The notes: generated by a model from the sequence alone, not told the origin. A stretch of DNA of 18,080 bases from an uncultured Muribaculaceae bacterium (GCA_910587235.1 CAJUKD010000041.1:1-18080); one strand, 5' to 3'; shown: positions 1 through 8,602, numbered from the stretch's first letter. Numbers and translations: made by a program.

Positions 1-159
1 TAATTCAATACCCTCAAGATTTGGTGCCTATATCATCCATTCGCTGAATAGTTACGATATCAGTCCAACTTTGTAAATAAAAAACCTCAGACTCCCACGG
101 TCCGCGTTTCAGGACGTATGGAATCGATGTGGGGAAACAAAAAACTCCGACCTTGAACA
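1..159. other. Upstream intergenic region
   Basis: No convincing gene is seen in these bases. The only promoter-like signal is a weak -7-like box, CAACTTTG at 66-73, one base off the Bacteroidetes TAnnTTTG form, with no good TTTG at the right distance upstream. The transcription start of the following gene therefore remains unassigned, and it may be read from further upstream outside the window. Confidence 0.4.
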
Positions 160-1053
160 ATGAAAAGAACTGTGTATAGATTTATTACATCCCTATGCCT
201 GTTGCTCGCATCAAGCGCTCTTGCAACCGGCAAGGAAAATGACGTGCGTGTCATTTCCGGTGAGTACACATTCTATTCCGACGACACTCAGTCCCGTGCC
301 GAATGCCGCCGTCTGGCTCTGGATGGAGCGCGTACCGAAGCCCTTGCCCGCGAATTCGGAACTTTCGTGTCGCAGACTGTGCTTATGCAGCAGCAACAGC
401 AGAACGGTAATGCCGACAACTACTTCGCCACCCTCAGTGCCACCGAAGTGAAAGGCGAATGGCTTGGCGACCTCGAAGAACCGGAATATACATATAGCGT
501 CGACGACGAAGGACATCTGATTGTGACATGCCATGTCCGGGGGCGTGCGCGGGCGCTATCCAACAAAGCCGTGGATTTCGAGGCGCTTGCACTTCGCAAC
601 GGCTCCGACAAGCGCAATAGCGACACCGATTTCCGCGATGGCGATGATATGCGTCTTTATTTCCTTGCGCCTGTCGACGGATACGTGGCCGTCTACCTTG
701 TTGGAGTAGACCGTCAGGTCTACAGTCTGTTGCCATACATGGACGACGATGATGGCCGTATGCCCGTGAAACACGGTCGTGAGTATGTGTTCTTTGATGC
801 CTCGCGGAAGTACGACGGCGCAGGGACAGTCGATGAACTATACTTGAACACAGATCGTCCGCAGGAGCTGAACCAGCTTTATGTGGTATTCTCGCCCAAA
901 CCGTTCAACCGTGCCATTGCAAAGGCCGGCGACACTCAGGCTGAGCCTCCGAGCCTCGGTTTCGAGGACTTTTCGCGATGGCTTACACGCGTGCGCCACA
1001 ACGACCCCGAAATGGGGCTGCGCGTAATCAACCTGCGCATAAGCAAAAACTGA
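160..1053 (+). CDS. Exported DUF4384-domain protein
   Basis: A 297-residue protein predicted to be exported. The N-terminus has a basic start (MKRTVYR), a hydrophobic run (about residues 8-22) and a small-residue cleavage region (ALATG near 21-24), a classic signal peptide without a lipobox Cys. Residues 30-135 form an alpha/beta region of the kind seen in periplasmic envelope proteins. Residues 160-255 fit DUF4384: DDMRLYFLAPVDGYVAVYLV, then VYSLLPY, a following 'YVFFDA' strand, and LYVVFSPKPF. In other proteins this domain often accompanies kinases, caspase-like or secretion-related modules, but none is visible here. The C-terminal stretch (FEDFSRWLTRVRHNDPEMGLRVINLRI) resembles the usual DUF4384 tail. 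The exact role is unknown. It sits alone on its strand and ends 89 bases before the convergent MFS gene. Confidence 0.75.
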   Translation: MKRTVYRFITSLCLLLASSALATGKENDVRVISGEYTFYSDDTQSRAECRRLALDGARTEALAREFGTFVSQTVLMQQQQQNGNADNYFATLSATEVKGEWLGDLEEPEYTYSVDDEGHLIVTCHVRGRARALSNKAVDFEALALRNGSDKRNSDTDFRDGDDMRLYFLAPVDGYVAVYLVGVDRQVYSLLPYMDDDDGRMPVKHGREYVFFDASRKYDGAGTVDELYLNTDRPQELNQLYVVFSPKPFNRAIAKAGDTQAEPPSLGFEDFSRWLTRVRHNDPEMGLRVINLRISKN

Positions 1054-1071
1054 TAAACACCGCAAAATAAC

Positions 1072-1107
1072 AAGCCCGCGCTCCGTGGATAGATGGAGCG
1101 CGGGCTT
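1072..1107. terminator. Bidirectional hairpin terminator
   Basis: A perfect 13-bp stem: AAGCCCGCGCTCC at 1072-1084 pairs with GGAGCGCGGGCTT at 1095-1107 around a 10-base loop. A-rich sequence lies on the left and a short T run at the right end of the stem. It sits between two convergent genes, the DUF4384 gene (stop at 1053) and the MFS gene (stop at 1142), so it can stop transcription from both sides. Confidence 0.85.
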
Positions 1108-1141
1108 TGCGTATGTTTTCCGCTGAAGAGAGCGGGTTTGT

Positions 1142-2569
1142 TTACATGTCGACGGCTTCTGATTCGGCGGCTTCGGCTTCGGCTTTGTTCTTGATGTTGG
1201 GTTCTTCAAGGCCGTAGTGGTGACGGGTGTTGAGAACTTTCAGCCAAAGGGCGAATGTCAGGGCAAGTACGCCGAAAAGAGCGAACATAAGCATCGGGTT
1301 TGTATAGTCGTACTTGGTCGGGTCCGTCACTCCGGGATTGGATGCGTCGAGAATCTTTCCGAAGAGGATGGGAACACCGAACAGGCCAATGTTCTGTACC
1401 CAGAAGATCAGCGAGTAAGCGCTGCCGAGGAAACGGGCGTCCATCACTTTGGGCACCGAGGGCCAGAGTGCGGCGGGAACGAGCGAGAACGATACGCCAA
1501 GCACAATGATTGTCGTCAGTGCCAGAGCCGTGTTCGGATGCGCCGGCAGAACGAGCGCGAATACCAGATGGCAGCAGATAAGGAGCACGGAGCCGAGGAT
1601 AAGCATTGATGCACCGCGGCCCACCTTGTCGAGGAAGAATCCCAGAGGAGGTGTCAGGCAGAGAGCGCCGATGGGGAACCAGCGCAGCAGGTCGGCGGCG
1701 GCGGTGTCGCTGATGCCGAGATTGCACTGCAGCATATTGGTGCCGAAACGCTGGAAGGGGAAGATAGCGGAGTAGTAGAGTACGCAAAGCAGGGCGATGA
1801 TCCAGAACAGGCGGCTGCGGAAGAGGTTGCCGACGTCGCTGAGTTTGAATTCTTCTTCAGCTTCGGCATTGCCGCTTTCGCTCTGGCGGTCAAGCCGCGT
1901 GTCCATGACACAGAATACGAGGAAACTGATAAGGCCGATAAGGAGAAGCACTGTGCAGAATGCAACGGGGACAACAACCGAAGCTTCGCCACCCATCCAC
2001 TCCGACAGGCGCGGCGACAGCGAAAGCACGGCGAACACACCCAGACGAGCTATAGCCATCTCGATGCCCATGGCCAGAGCCATTTCCTTGCCTTCGAACC
2101 ATTTTGCTATGGCTTTCGACACCGTGATGCCGGCCATTTCACAGCCGCATCCGAAAATCATGAAGCCCAAGGCGGCAAGTTTGGCTGTGCCGGGCATTTC
2201 CGTCCACCATGAATCGAGCCATCCGCACAAAGCCGATGCGGTGAACCAGTCGCTGATGGCGTAGAGTTTGATGCAGGCTCCGATCAGCATAAGCGAAGCT
2301 GACAGGGTGCCGGTGATGCGTACGCCCATCTTGTCGAGTATGATGCCGGCCAGAATCAGAAATCCGAAAACGTTCAGCATATATTCGGCACCGGCGTAAT
2401 ATCCGAATGCTTCGGCGGACCATCCCAGCCGTGTCTTCACCAGTGACTGCAGCGGCGACATTACGTCGACAAACATGTAGGCGAAGAACATCATAGAGGC
2501 CACCAGTATCAGTGCGGCCCAGCGCGCATACCAACGGTCGTTGAGCGCTGCTTTGATTTTTTCTGTCAT
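1142..2569 (-). CDS. MFS transporter
   Basis: A 475-residue integral membrane protein of the major facilitator superfamily. About twelve hydrophobic segments are visible: six in roughly residues 15-225, a charged cytoplasmic loop (about 225-250, DTRLDRQSESGNAEAEEEF), and six more to about 445. After TM2 the text AGIILDKMGVRITG matches the MFS loop 2-3 signature (G-x3-D-x2-G-R/K), and the second half repeats it as GFFLDKVGRGASM. The C-terminal tail is short, acidic and Ala/Glu-rich. The overall pattern resembles a bacterial relative of the MFSD1-like branch, but the substrate cannot be read from sequence. It starts 48 bases after the stop of the class II ribonucleotide reductase on the same strand, so it may be co-transcribed with it; a functional link is not implied. 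The ATG at 2569 gives a natural N-terminus just before TM1. Confidence 0.88.
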   Translation of the reverse strand: MTEKIKAALNDRWYARWAALILVASMMFFAYMFVDVMSPLQSLVKTRLGWSAEAFGYYAGAEYMLNVFGFLILAGIILDKMGVRITGTLSASLMLIGACIKLYAISDWFTASALCGWLDSWWTEMPGTAKLAALGFMIFGCGCEMAGITVSKAIAKWFEGKEMALAMGIEMAIARLGVFAVLSLSPRLSEWMGGEASVVVPVAFCTVLLLIGLISFLVFCVMDTRLDRQSESGNAEAEEEFKLSDVGNLFRSRLFWIIALLCVLYYSAIFPFQRFGTNMLQCNLGISDTAAADLLRWFPIGALCLTPPLGFFLDKVGRGASMLILGSVLLICCHLVFALVLPAHPNTALALTTIIVLGVSFSLVPAALWPSVPKVMDARFLGSAYSLIFWVQNIGLFGVPILFGKILDASNPGVTDPTKYDYTNPMLMFALFGVLALTFALWLKVLNTRHHYGLEEPNIKNKAEAEAAESEAVDM

Positions 2570-2617
2570 TGAAATATCAGTTATAATGTTGGTTGATTGA
2601 TAAATAAGCAGAGTGTG

Positions 2618-5185
2618 TCAGCCGCATTTCGAGGCTCCGCAAGATGTGCAGATCAGGCAGCCTTCTTGATAGACGAGGGTTTCCTGTCCGCAGTTGGGGC
2701 ATGTCTGTCCGCTGGCTTTGGTGCCGTTTGGCAGATATTTTTTCAGTGCGCGTTCAACGCCCATTTTCCATGTATTGATGGAAAGGGAATCCAGTTCCAG
2801 TCCGCCGACGAGCTTCAGCACCTGGTCGATAGGCATGCCGTAGCGCAGAACGCCGGATATCAGCTTGGCATAGTTCCAGTATTCAGGATTGAACTTGTCT
2901 GAAAGTCCCTCGATTGTGGTCTTGTAGCCACGTTTGTTTATGAACTGGAAGTCATAGCGCTTGTTGCCGTCGGCGTCTACGGCTTTTATGATTTTTCCAT
3001 GGGTCACTGATTTGGGGCAGAAGATTCCGTCTTCATCATCGGCCAGACCGGTGAAGATTTCGTAAGGGTGGCCGTCGCGCAGGCCTACGAATGCAATCCA
3101 CTTTTCCTTGTTGTTCTGGAAGCGTACAACATCGGCTTCAAGCTCTATCGGGCGCTTGGTTACGTGCGGATGTATTTCCGGGAAAGTCGCAGGAGCCTCG
3201 CCGTCTTTTTTCTTGTCGGACGCTGCTATAAGAACGCCTGAACGTGAACCGTCGCGGTAAACCGTACAACCTTTGCAGCCCTGATGCCAGGCTTCAAGAT
3301 AGAGCTTGTTGACTGTTTCCTCGCTTACGTCGGCCGGCAGGTTTATGGTAACCGAAATCGAGTGGTCGACCCATTTCTGGATCTGTCCCTGCATTTTCAC
3401 TTTTTCGAGCCAGTCGATCTCGTTGGCAGTGGCACCCGCGTACGGCGAACGGGCTACGAGTGCGTCTATTTCCGTTTGTGAATAGTCAGTACGCGCTTCG
3501 ATTCCGTTGACCTTCATCCATTCAAGGAATTTTGGATGATAGACGATGTATTCCTCAAAAGCCTCGCCTGTTTCGTCGATGTAATCCACGCGAACGTCAG
3601 AATCGTTGGGATTTACTTTGCGCCGGCGTTTATATACAGGCATGAACACAGGCTCTATGCCTGACGATGTGCGTGTGAGGATGCTGACTGTTCCTGTCGG
3701 CGCTATTGTAAGACAGGCGATGTTGCGCCGGCCTTTTTGCTCCAACAGCCTGAGCAGTTCGGGATCGGCTTCTGTCAGACGCTTTATGAACGGATTGTTC
3801 TTCTCCCGTTCGAAATCGTAGACCTCAAAAGCACCTCTTTCGCCGGCCATTATTGCCGAAGAGCGGTAGGCGGCGAGGGCAAGCGCGCGGTGTACGCCTA
3901 CGGAGAATTCCGTGGCTTCGGGTGTGCCGTAGCGCAGACCCATGGCGGCAATCATGTCGCCTTCGGCAGTAGTTCCTACTCCGGTGCGTCGGCCTTTCAA
4001 GGTCTTTTCACGTATTTTCATCCATAGGTTGCGTTCGGAACTTTTTACTTCGTCCGGTTCCGGGTCGGCGTCGATTTTTTTGAGGATTGCATCGATTTTC
4101 TCCTGTTCGAGATCGATAATGTCATCCATTATGCGCTGTGCTTTGCCGACATGCTCTGCGAAAAGTTCGTAGTCGAAAGAGGCTTCGGGCGTGAACGGCT
4201 TGCGCACGTAAGAATAGAGATTGATGGCCAGCAGGCGGCAGCTGTCGTAAGGACACAGAGGAATCTCGCCGCAGGGATTTGTCGATATGGTGCGGAAACC
4301 GAGGTCGGCGTAGCAGTCCGGAACCGACTCGCGGGTTATGGTGTCCCAGAAAAGCACGCCAGGCTCGGCCGATTTCCAGGCATTATGGATGATTTTGTTC
4401 CAAAGTGCGCGGGCGTCGATTTCTTTGCCGCTCATTATGGCGCTTTCGTCCTTTGCATCGACGGGATAATGCTGGCGGTAGGGAATACCGGATTCGGCCG
4501 CGTGCATGAATTCGTCGTCGATTCTGACAGAAACATTTGCTCCCGTCACTTTGCCCTCGGTCATCTTGGCGTCGATGAAAGCTTCCGAATCAGGATGTTT
4601 TATGGACACGGTCATCATCAAGGCACCGCGTCGGCCGTCCTGGGCCACTTCGCGGGTTGAGTTGGAGTAGCGTTCCATGAACGGCACAAGGCCGGTGGAT
4701 GTCAGAGCCGAGTTCTTTACAGGTGTCCCTTTCGGACGTATGTGGGATAAGTCGTGGCCTACGCCTCCGCGGCGTTTCATAAGTTGTACCTGTTCCTCGT
4801 CGATGCGGATTATGCCTCCGTAGCTGTCGGGACATCCGTCCAGGCCGATTACAAAACAGTTCGAGAGCGAGCCTACCTGATAGTTGTTCCCGATTCCCGA
4901 CATGGGGCTGCCTTGGGGAACTATGTAGCGGAAATCGCGTAGCAGGTCGAATATTTCGTCCTCGCTCATTGGCGACGGATATTTTTTCTCTATCCTATGT
5001 ATTTCCGATGCCAGACGGCGGTGCATGTCGTCCGGAGTAAGTTCAAAAATATGGCCGAAAGAATCTTTCAGCGCATACTTGCTGACCCAGACGCGCGCAG
5101 CGAGTTCGTCGCCGTCGAAATAGCGGCGTGATGCTTCGAACGCTTCGTCGTGGCTGTAAGTCTTTTCAGGGGCTGTCTGTGACAT
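2618..5185 (-). CDS. nrdJ: Class II (adenosylcobalamin-dependent) ribonucleotide reductase
   Basis: An 855-residue reductase that converts ribonucleotides to deoxyribonucleotides using a thiyl radical generated from adenosylcobalamin. The NPCGE motif gives Asn303, the thiyl-radical Cys305 and Glu307. Cys110 (SNCFV) and Cys316 (DSCRLL) match the redox pair of this family; the 11-residue step from Cys305 to Cys316 is as in Thermotoga NrdJ. The phosphate-binding APTGTVS lies at 495-501. The C-terminus has CPNCG (829-833) and a second Cys set (CLICTSCGASKCG, 843-855), which fits a Zn/redox tail that re-reduces the active site. No ATP cone is visible at the N-terminus, which goes straight into the reductase fold. 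A promoter lies about 50 bases upstream of the start. No cobalamin riboswitch is evident in the short leader. The MFS gene follows after 48 bases. The symbol nrdJ is used for this class; nrdZ is also used. Confidence 0.95.
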   Translation of the reverse strand: MSQTAPEKTYSHDEAFEASRRYFDGDELAARVWVSKYALKDSFGHIFELTPDDMHRRLASEIHRIEKKYPSPMSEDEIFDLLRDFRYIVPQGSPMSGIGNNYQVGSLSNCFVIGLDGCPDSYGGIIRIDEEQVQLMKRRGGVGHDLSHIRPKGTPVKNSALTSTGLVPFMERYSNSTREVAQDGRRGALMMTVSIKHPDSEAFIDAKMTEGKVTGANVSVRIDDEFMHAAESGIPYRQHYPVDAKDESAIMSGKEIDARALWNKIIHNAWKSAEPGVLFWDTITRESVPDCYADLGFRTISTNPCGEIPLCPYDSCRLLAINLYSYVRKPFTPEASFDYELFAEHVGKAQRIMDDIIDLEQEKIDAILKKIDADPEPDEVKSSERNLWMKIREKTLKGRRTGVGTTAEGDMIAAMGLRYGTPEATEFSVGVHRALALAAYRSSAIMAGERGAFEVYDFEREKNNPFIKRLTEADPELLRLLEQKGRRNIACLTIAPTGTVSILTRTSSGIEPVFMPVYKRRRKVNPNDSDVRVDYIDETGEAFEEYIVYHPKFLEWMKVNGIEARTDYSQTEIDALVARSPYAGATANEIDWLEKVKMQGQIQKWVDHSISVTINLPADVSEETVNKLYLEAWHQGCKGCTVYRDGSRSGVLIAASDKKKDGEAPATFPEIHPHVTKRPIELEADVVRFQNNKEKWIAFVGLRDGHPYEIFTGLADDEDGIFCPKSVTHGKIIKAVDADGNKRYDFQFINKRGYKTTIEGLSDKFNPEYWNYAKLISGVLRYGMPIDQVLKLVGGLELDSLSINTWKMGVERALKKYLPNGTKASGQTCPNCGQETLVYQEGCLICTSCGASKCG

Positions 5186-5232
5186 TATGGGGTGATATTT
5201 TGTATAGTTGAGGATTTTGGTTTATATCAATG

Positions 5233-5264
5233 CAAAATTGATTAATATTTTCAGTCTTTCCAAA
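5233..5264 (-). promoter_or_regulatory. Probable promoter of class II RNR gene
   Basis: On the minus strand, TTTG (5264-5261) is followed after 20 bases by CAATTTTG (5240-5233). This fits the Bacteroidetes sigma-factor pattern TTTG-N19/21-TAnnTTTG with one mismatch in the -7 box. Transcription would begin near 5226, leaving a leader of about 40 bases to the ATG at 5185. The match was found by eye. Confidence 0.6.
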
Positions 5265-5387
5265 TTTTCAATTGATAAAACCGTCCGGTGTTGATAAGTT
5301 TTCTGTCTGAGCCGGGCAGATTGCTGATTGTCAGCCGAATGTGTCGTGATTGCGCGCGTGTGTATTGTCGAAAATTATAAACCGGGC

Positions 5388-5418
5388 ATTGGATTATGGC
5401 GGAAAGTTTGTATTTTTG
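5388..5418 (+). promoter_or_regulatory. Probable promoter of nitroreductase gene
   Basis: ATTG at 5388-5391 is followed after 19 bases by a perfect TAnnTTTG box, TATTTTTG at 5411-5418. The expected transcription start is near 5425, about 25 bases before the ATG at 5451. It also rules out the longer in-frame start at 5328, which would lie upstream of the promoter. Confidence 0.7.
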
Positions 5419-5450
5419 GCGCAAAAACAGACGATTGTATAACTTCGATT

Positions 5451-6212
5451 ATGACAGAACTTAAATATCTTGATGTTTTCGGTCAGCGCAGCACCTTACG
5501 GTCTTTTTCGAAAGAACGTCATGTCAGCGATTCCGATCTGGAAGCCATTATTTCCGCGGCTTCGCATGCTCCGACAACGGGCAATATGCAGCTCTACAGC
5601 GTTGTCGTCACCCGCGATGCCGCTATGAAGCGTCGTCTGGCTCCGCTTCATTTCAATCAGCCTACAGTCGAAGGATGCGACGTATTGCTTACCGTATGTG
5701 CCGATTTCAACCGTTTTGAACGATGGTGCGAGTGCCGTGACGCAGTTCCCGGCTACCGCAACTTCCATTCTTTCGTCACCGCGCTTATCGATGCGCTGAT
5801 CTTCACCCAGCAGTTCGTGACCCTTGCCGAGCTGAACGGTATAGGCAGTTGCTATCTCGGCACTGCCACATATAGTGCCGCCGGCATATCGGAGATTCTT
5901 GGCTTGCCGGATCGTGTTGTCCCCGTGGCCACACTTGCAGTCGGTTATCCGGCCGACGGATATCCGGCTCCCTCCGACCGTCTGCCCGCAAGCGCCATCA
6001 TTCATCGCGAACGCTATCATGAATATACCGATTCGGACATCGATGCTGCATTCGGCGATAAAGAGGCTCTTGCTGACTCGCTGCGCTTTGTGGCTGAGAA
6101 TGGCAAAAGCACTCTTGCACAGGTGTTTACCGATGTGCGCTATCCGCGTGAATTGAATGAAGCGATTTCACGGACTTTCTATGAGCATATTTCTGAAAAA
6201 GGATTTGTTTAG
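5451..6212 (+). CDS. Nitroreductase-family flavoprotein
   Basis: A 253-residue protein of the nitroreductase superfamily: FMN-dependent NAD(P)H oxidoreductases that reduce nitro compounds, quinones or flavins. Early RSTLRSF (13-19) matches the FMN phosphate-binding S-x-R-x-F pattern. APTTGNMQ (about 40-47) is the conserved FMN-contact loop. The helix ALIDALIFTQQFVTLAELNGIGSCYLG (about 111-137) is the dimer and cofactor-binding segment, and ATLAVGYPADGYP follows as the family's VGYP strand. The C-terminus (YPRELNEAISRTFYEHISEKGF) is longer than in minimal members. Substrate is unknown; it could equally be an azo-, quinone- or flavin-reductase. The start at 5451 is chosen because the frame continues upstream only through the promoter and the family N-terminus begins here. 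It diverges from the class II reductase gene. Confidence 0.88.
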   Translation: MTELKYLDVFGQRSTLRSFSKERHVSDSDLEAIISAASHAPTTGNMQLYSVVVTRDAAMKRRLAPLHFNQPTVEGCDVLLTVCADFNRFERWCECRDAVPGYRNFHSFVTALIDALIFTQQFVTLAELNGIGSCYLGTATYSAAGISEILGLPDRVVPVATLAVGYPADGYPAPSDRLPASAIIHRERYHEYTDSDIDAAFGDKEALADSLRFVAENGKSTLAQVFTDVRYPRELNEAISRTFYEHISEKGFV

Positions 6213-6265
6213 GATTGATTAAAGTTTTTTCGGTTTTGTTCTGCCATCGTTTACATTATAATATT

Positions 6266-6273
6266 TAAATTTG
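6266..6273 (+). promoter_or_regulatory. Possible -7 promoter box before small ORF/agu genes
   Basis: TAAATTTG is an exact TAnnTTTG match about 60 bases before the small gene. No TTTG lies at the preferred 19-21 base distance: the nearest TTTG is 27 bases upstream and a CTG is 22 bases upstream. This is only a partial promoter call. Confidence 0.35.
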
Positions 6274-6334
6274 CACTGTTGGAATGTTATTTAATAAAAT
6301 ACCCGTATATGCCAAAGCACTTTAAATCTTGAAA

Positions 6335-6568
6335 ATGGACGAACTGAAAGGACTCTTTATCTCAATCATCGAACAGGCGCAAAGCGTTGACGTGGCGGAA
6401 GCCGAATTCAAGCGCTTGCTTATCGATGACCCTGAACTGCGTGCCGGCTATCGCGAATATTGCCGCGAGGTGGGAAGTACAGAGAAAAACGGCTTCCTCG
6501 ATTTTTGCGAGGAGTATCTCCAACACCAGAATTCCGCATGGGATTCATTGAACGACTACGACGAATAA
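6335..6568 (+). CDS. Small acidic protein of unknown function
   Basis: A 77-residue protein with no family I recognise. It begins MDELKGLFISIIEQ and ends NDYDE, and has about 19 acidic against 7 basic side chains, so it is strongly negative. It looks mostly helical (EAEFKRLLIDDPELRAGYREYCREVG) and carries two Cys (about residues 44 and 59). There is no signal peptide or membrane segment, so it is probably cytosolic. I use the ATG at 6335; an in-frame TTG two codons upstream is less likely. Its stop lies 29 bases before the agmatine deiminase ATG on the same strand, so the two are probably co-transcribed. Protein-like composition and position suggest a real gene; a role with the putrescine enzymes is guesswork. 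Confidence 0.7.
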   Translation: MDELKGLFISIIEQAQSVDVAEAEFKRLLIDDPELRAGYREYCREVGSTEKNGFLDFCEEYLQHQNSAWDSLNDYDE

Positions 6569-6597
6569 AAAAAGCCTCTCCCGACGAAAAAAACGAT

Positions 6598-7668
6598 ATG
6601 ACAGAATCCTATACGGATGTGTGCAGGCGTCTGCCTGCCGAATGGGAACCGGTCGATGCGGTTCTGCTTTCATGGCCTCATGCCGCTACGGACTGGGCTT
6701 ACATGCTTGATGAAGTCCGGCGCTGCTTTGTCGATATAGCAAAAGCGATAATGCGACATGCGCGTCTGATTGTGGTGGCTCCGGATATTACAGAGGTCGA
6801 ACGGGATCTCGGTCCGGATATAGACCGCGACCGTCTGATTCTATGCCCCCTCCCTACGAATGATACGTGGGCGCGTGATTTCGGAGCCATAACTACGGTC
6901 GGTCGCGACGGCAGGATATATCTCAACGACTTTAAATTCAACGGCTGGGGGCTTAAGTTCGCTGCCGATCGCGATAACCTTATCACTCTCGCCATGGCCG
7001 AGAACGGAGTGTTCGCCGCCGAACGTATAAACCGTCTTGGTTTTGTTCTTGAAGGCGGTTCGATTGAAAGCGACGGCTGCGGATTGCTTCTGACGACATC
7101 TGAATGCCTGCTGTCGCCTAACCGCAACGGGGATCTTGGACGGGAGCGGATTGAGGCTTATCTTACCGAAGCTCTCGGCCTGAAAAAAATCCTGTGGCTC
7201 GACCATGGCGCGCTCGAAGGCGATGATACCGACAGTCATATCGACACATTGGCCCGTCTGGCACCTCCGGGCGATGTGATTTTTTATACCGGCTGTTCCG
7301 ATAAGGAAGACAGTCACTACGAAAGCCTGCGTCGAATGGCTGAGCAGTTGCGCGGCTTCACTACAAGCGACGGCCGCCCGTTCAATCTTATTGAACTGCC
7401 TCTTCCCGATGCGGTCTATGACCCGGACGACGCTTCGCGCCTGCCTGCCACATACGCCAACTTCCTTATTCTGAACAATGCCGTCCTGCTGCCTGTCTAC
7501 GGTCAGCCCCTAAAAGACCGGCAGGCAGCCGATACACTGCGTGTGGCTATGCCCGGCTATGAGATCATTCCCATAGATTGCCGGGCGCTTATCCGCCAGC
7601 ACGGATCCTTGCATTGTGTCACGATGCAGTTTCCATACAACACATTAGCTATCTGGAAAAATGGATAA
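6598..7668 (+). CDS. aguA: Agmatine deiminase (peptidyl-arginine deiminase family)
   Basis: A 356-residue cytosolic enzyme that hydrolyses agmatine to N-carbamoylputrescine and ammonia. Family landmarks in order: WEPVDAVLLSWPH (16-28), NDTWARDFG (88-96), FNGWG (114-118), LEGGSIESDG (151-160), TSECLLSPNRN (167-177), DDTDSHID with His214 (209-216), and the nucleophile Cys340 in GSLHC near the C-terminus. Length is normal for the family. GSLHC and DSHID differ slightly from the more usual GNIHC and DGHVD, so a related amidinotransferase-fold substrate cannot be fully excluded, but the following N-carbamoylputrescine amidase argues strongly for agmatine. The ATG at 6598 gives the family N-terminus; the frame is open further upstream and contains another ATG at 6538, inside the small ORF. 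The stop overlaps the next gene by 8 bases. Confidence 0.92.
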   Translation: MTESYTDVCRRLPAEWEPVDAVLLSWPHAATDWAYMLDEVRRCFVDIAKAIMRHARLIVVAPDITEVERDLGPDIDRDRLILCPLPTNDTWARDFGAITTVGRDGRIYLNDFKFNGWGLKFAADRDNLITLAMAENGVFAAERINRLGFVLEGGSIESDGCGLLLTTSECLLSPNRNGDLGRERIEAYLTEALGLKKILWLDHGALEGDDTDSHIDTLARLAPPGDVIFYTGCSDKEDSHYESLRRMAEQLRGFTTSDGRPFNLIELPLPDAVYDPDDASRLPATYANFLILNNAVLLPVYGQPLKDRQAADTLRVAMPGYEIIPIDCRALIRQHGSLHCVTMQFPYNTLAIWKNG

Positions 7669-8548
7669 AAAACTGAAAGTCGGAATCATTCAGCAGGCAA
7701 ATACGGCCGATATGGCCGATAACCGTCGCCGCCTGTGCGAAAAAGTTCGTCGTCTTGCTGCCGGCGGCGCCCGGCTTATAGTTCTTCAGGAACTTCACGA
7801 CTCGCTATATTTCTGTCAGACGGAAAACGTCGATCTCTGCGGACTTGCATTGCCCTTGCCCTCTGAAGTCAGCGAGGAATATTGTGCTCTTGCCCGCGAA
7901 TGCGGAGTGGTTCTGGTCTGCTCGCTTTTCGAGCGTCGTGCAGCCGGACTTTACCATAACACGGCCATGGTGGTGGAAAGCGACGGCTCTGTGGCCGGCA
8001 TTTACCGCAAGATGCACATCCCCGACGATCCTGCCTATTATGAAAAATTCTATTTCACTCCCGGCGACTTGGGATTCACGCCGATAGACACATCCGTAGG
8101 TCGCCTCGGTGTGCTCGTGTGCTGGGACCAGTGGTATCCCGAAGCTGCGCGTCTGATGGCTCTTGCCGGAGCGGAGATGTTGATATATCCCACTGCGATA
8201 GGATGGGAAAGCAGCGACACTGCCGACGAACAGGAACGGCAGCGCGAGGCATGGACTACCGTGCAGCGCGGACATGCCGTGGCTAACGGCCTGCCTGTGG
8301 TAAGCGTAAACCGTGTCGGTCATGAGCCTGATCCTTCGGGACAGACCCGTGGAATCACATTCTGGGGGTCGAGTTTCGTAGCCGGACCGCAGGGCGAATT
8401 CCTTTTCCAGGCCTCTTCCGATGCAGAGTCGGAAGATATTGTGGAAGTCGACATGGCGCGTTGTGAAGCTGTGCGCCGTTGGTGGCCTTTCCTGCGCGAC
8501 CGCCGCATCGACGCTTACGGCGAACTTACTCGCCGCTTCATCGACTGA
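7661..8548 (+). CDS. aguB: N-carbamoylputrescine amidase
   Basis: A 295-residue carbon-nitrogen hydrolase (nitrilase superfamily) that converts N-carbamoylputrescine to putrescine, CO2 and ammonia, completing the agmatine route. The catalytic triad is visible: Glu44 in LQELHD, Lys117 in YRKMHIPDDP, and Cys154 in VCWDQWYPE. DDPAYYEKFYFTPGD (122-136) and the SVNRVGHE segment (215-222) are typical of the AguB branch, and the length matches. It overlaps the end of aguA by 8 bases (its ATG is at 7661 and the aguA stop ends at 7668), so translation is probably coupled. It is the last gene before a repeat-rich gap. Confidence 0.94.
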   Translation: MDKKLKVGIIQQANTADMADNRRRLCEKVRRLAAGGARLIVLQELHDSLYFCQTENVDLCGLALPLPSEVSEEYCALARECGVVLVCSLFERRAAGLYHNTAMVVESDGSVAGIYRKMHIPDDPAYYEKFYFTPGDLGFTPIDTSVGRLGVLVCWDQWYPEAARLMALAGAEMLIYPTAIGWESSDTADEQERQREAWTTVQRGHAVANGLPVVSVNRVGHEPDPSGQTRGITFWGSSFVAGPQGEFLFQASSDAESEDIVEVDMARCEAVRRWWPFLRDRRIDAYGELTRRFID

Positions 8549-8602
8549 ATCCTTTGTTTACGTAGCTTTTTCTGTATCGTTGCAAAGCAATGGGTATAAT
8601 TG

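Noticed and set aside
5186..5450. A cobalamin riboswitch upstream of the class II reductase
   Set aside because: The predicted leader is only about 40 bases and shows no B12-box-like conserved core or large fold, too short for a cobalamin riboswitch.
5328..5450. A 41-residue N-terminal extension of the nitroreductase
   Set aside because: It spans the promoter at 5388-5418 and is Cys-rich and unlike the family; the ATG at 5451 is the natural start.
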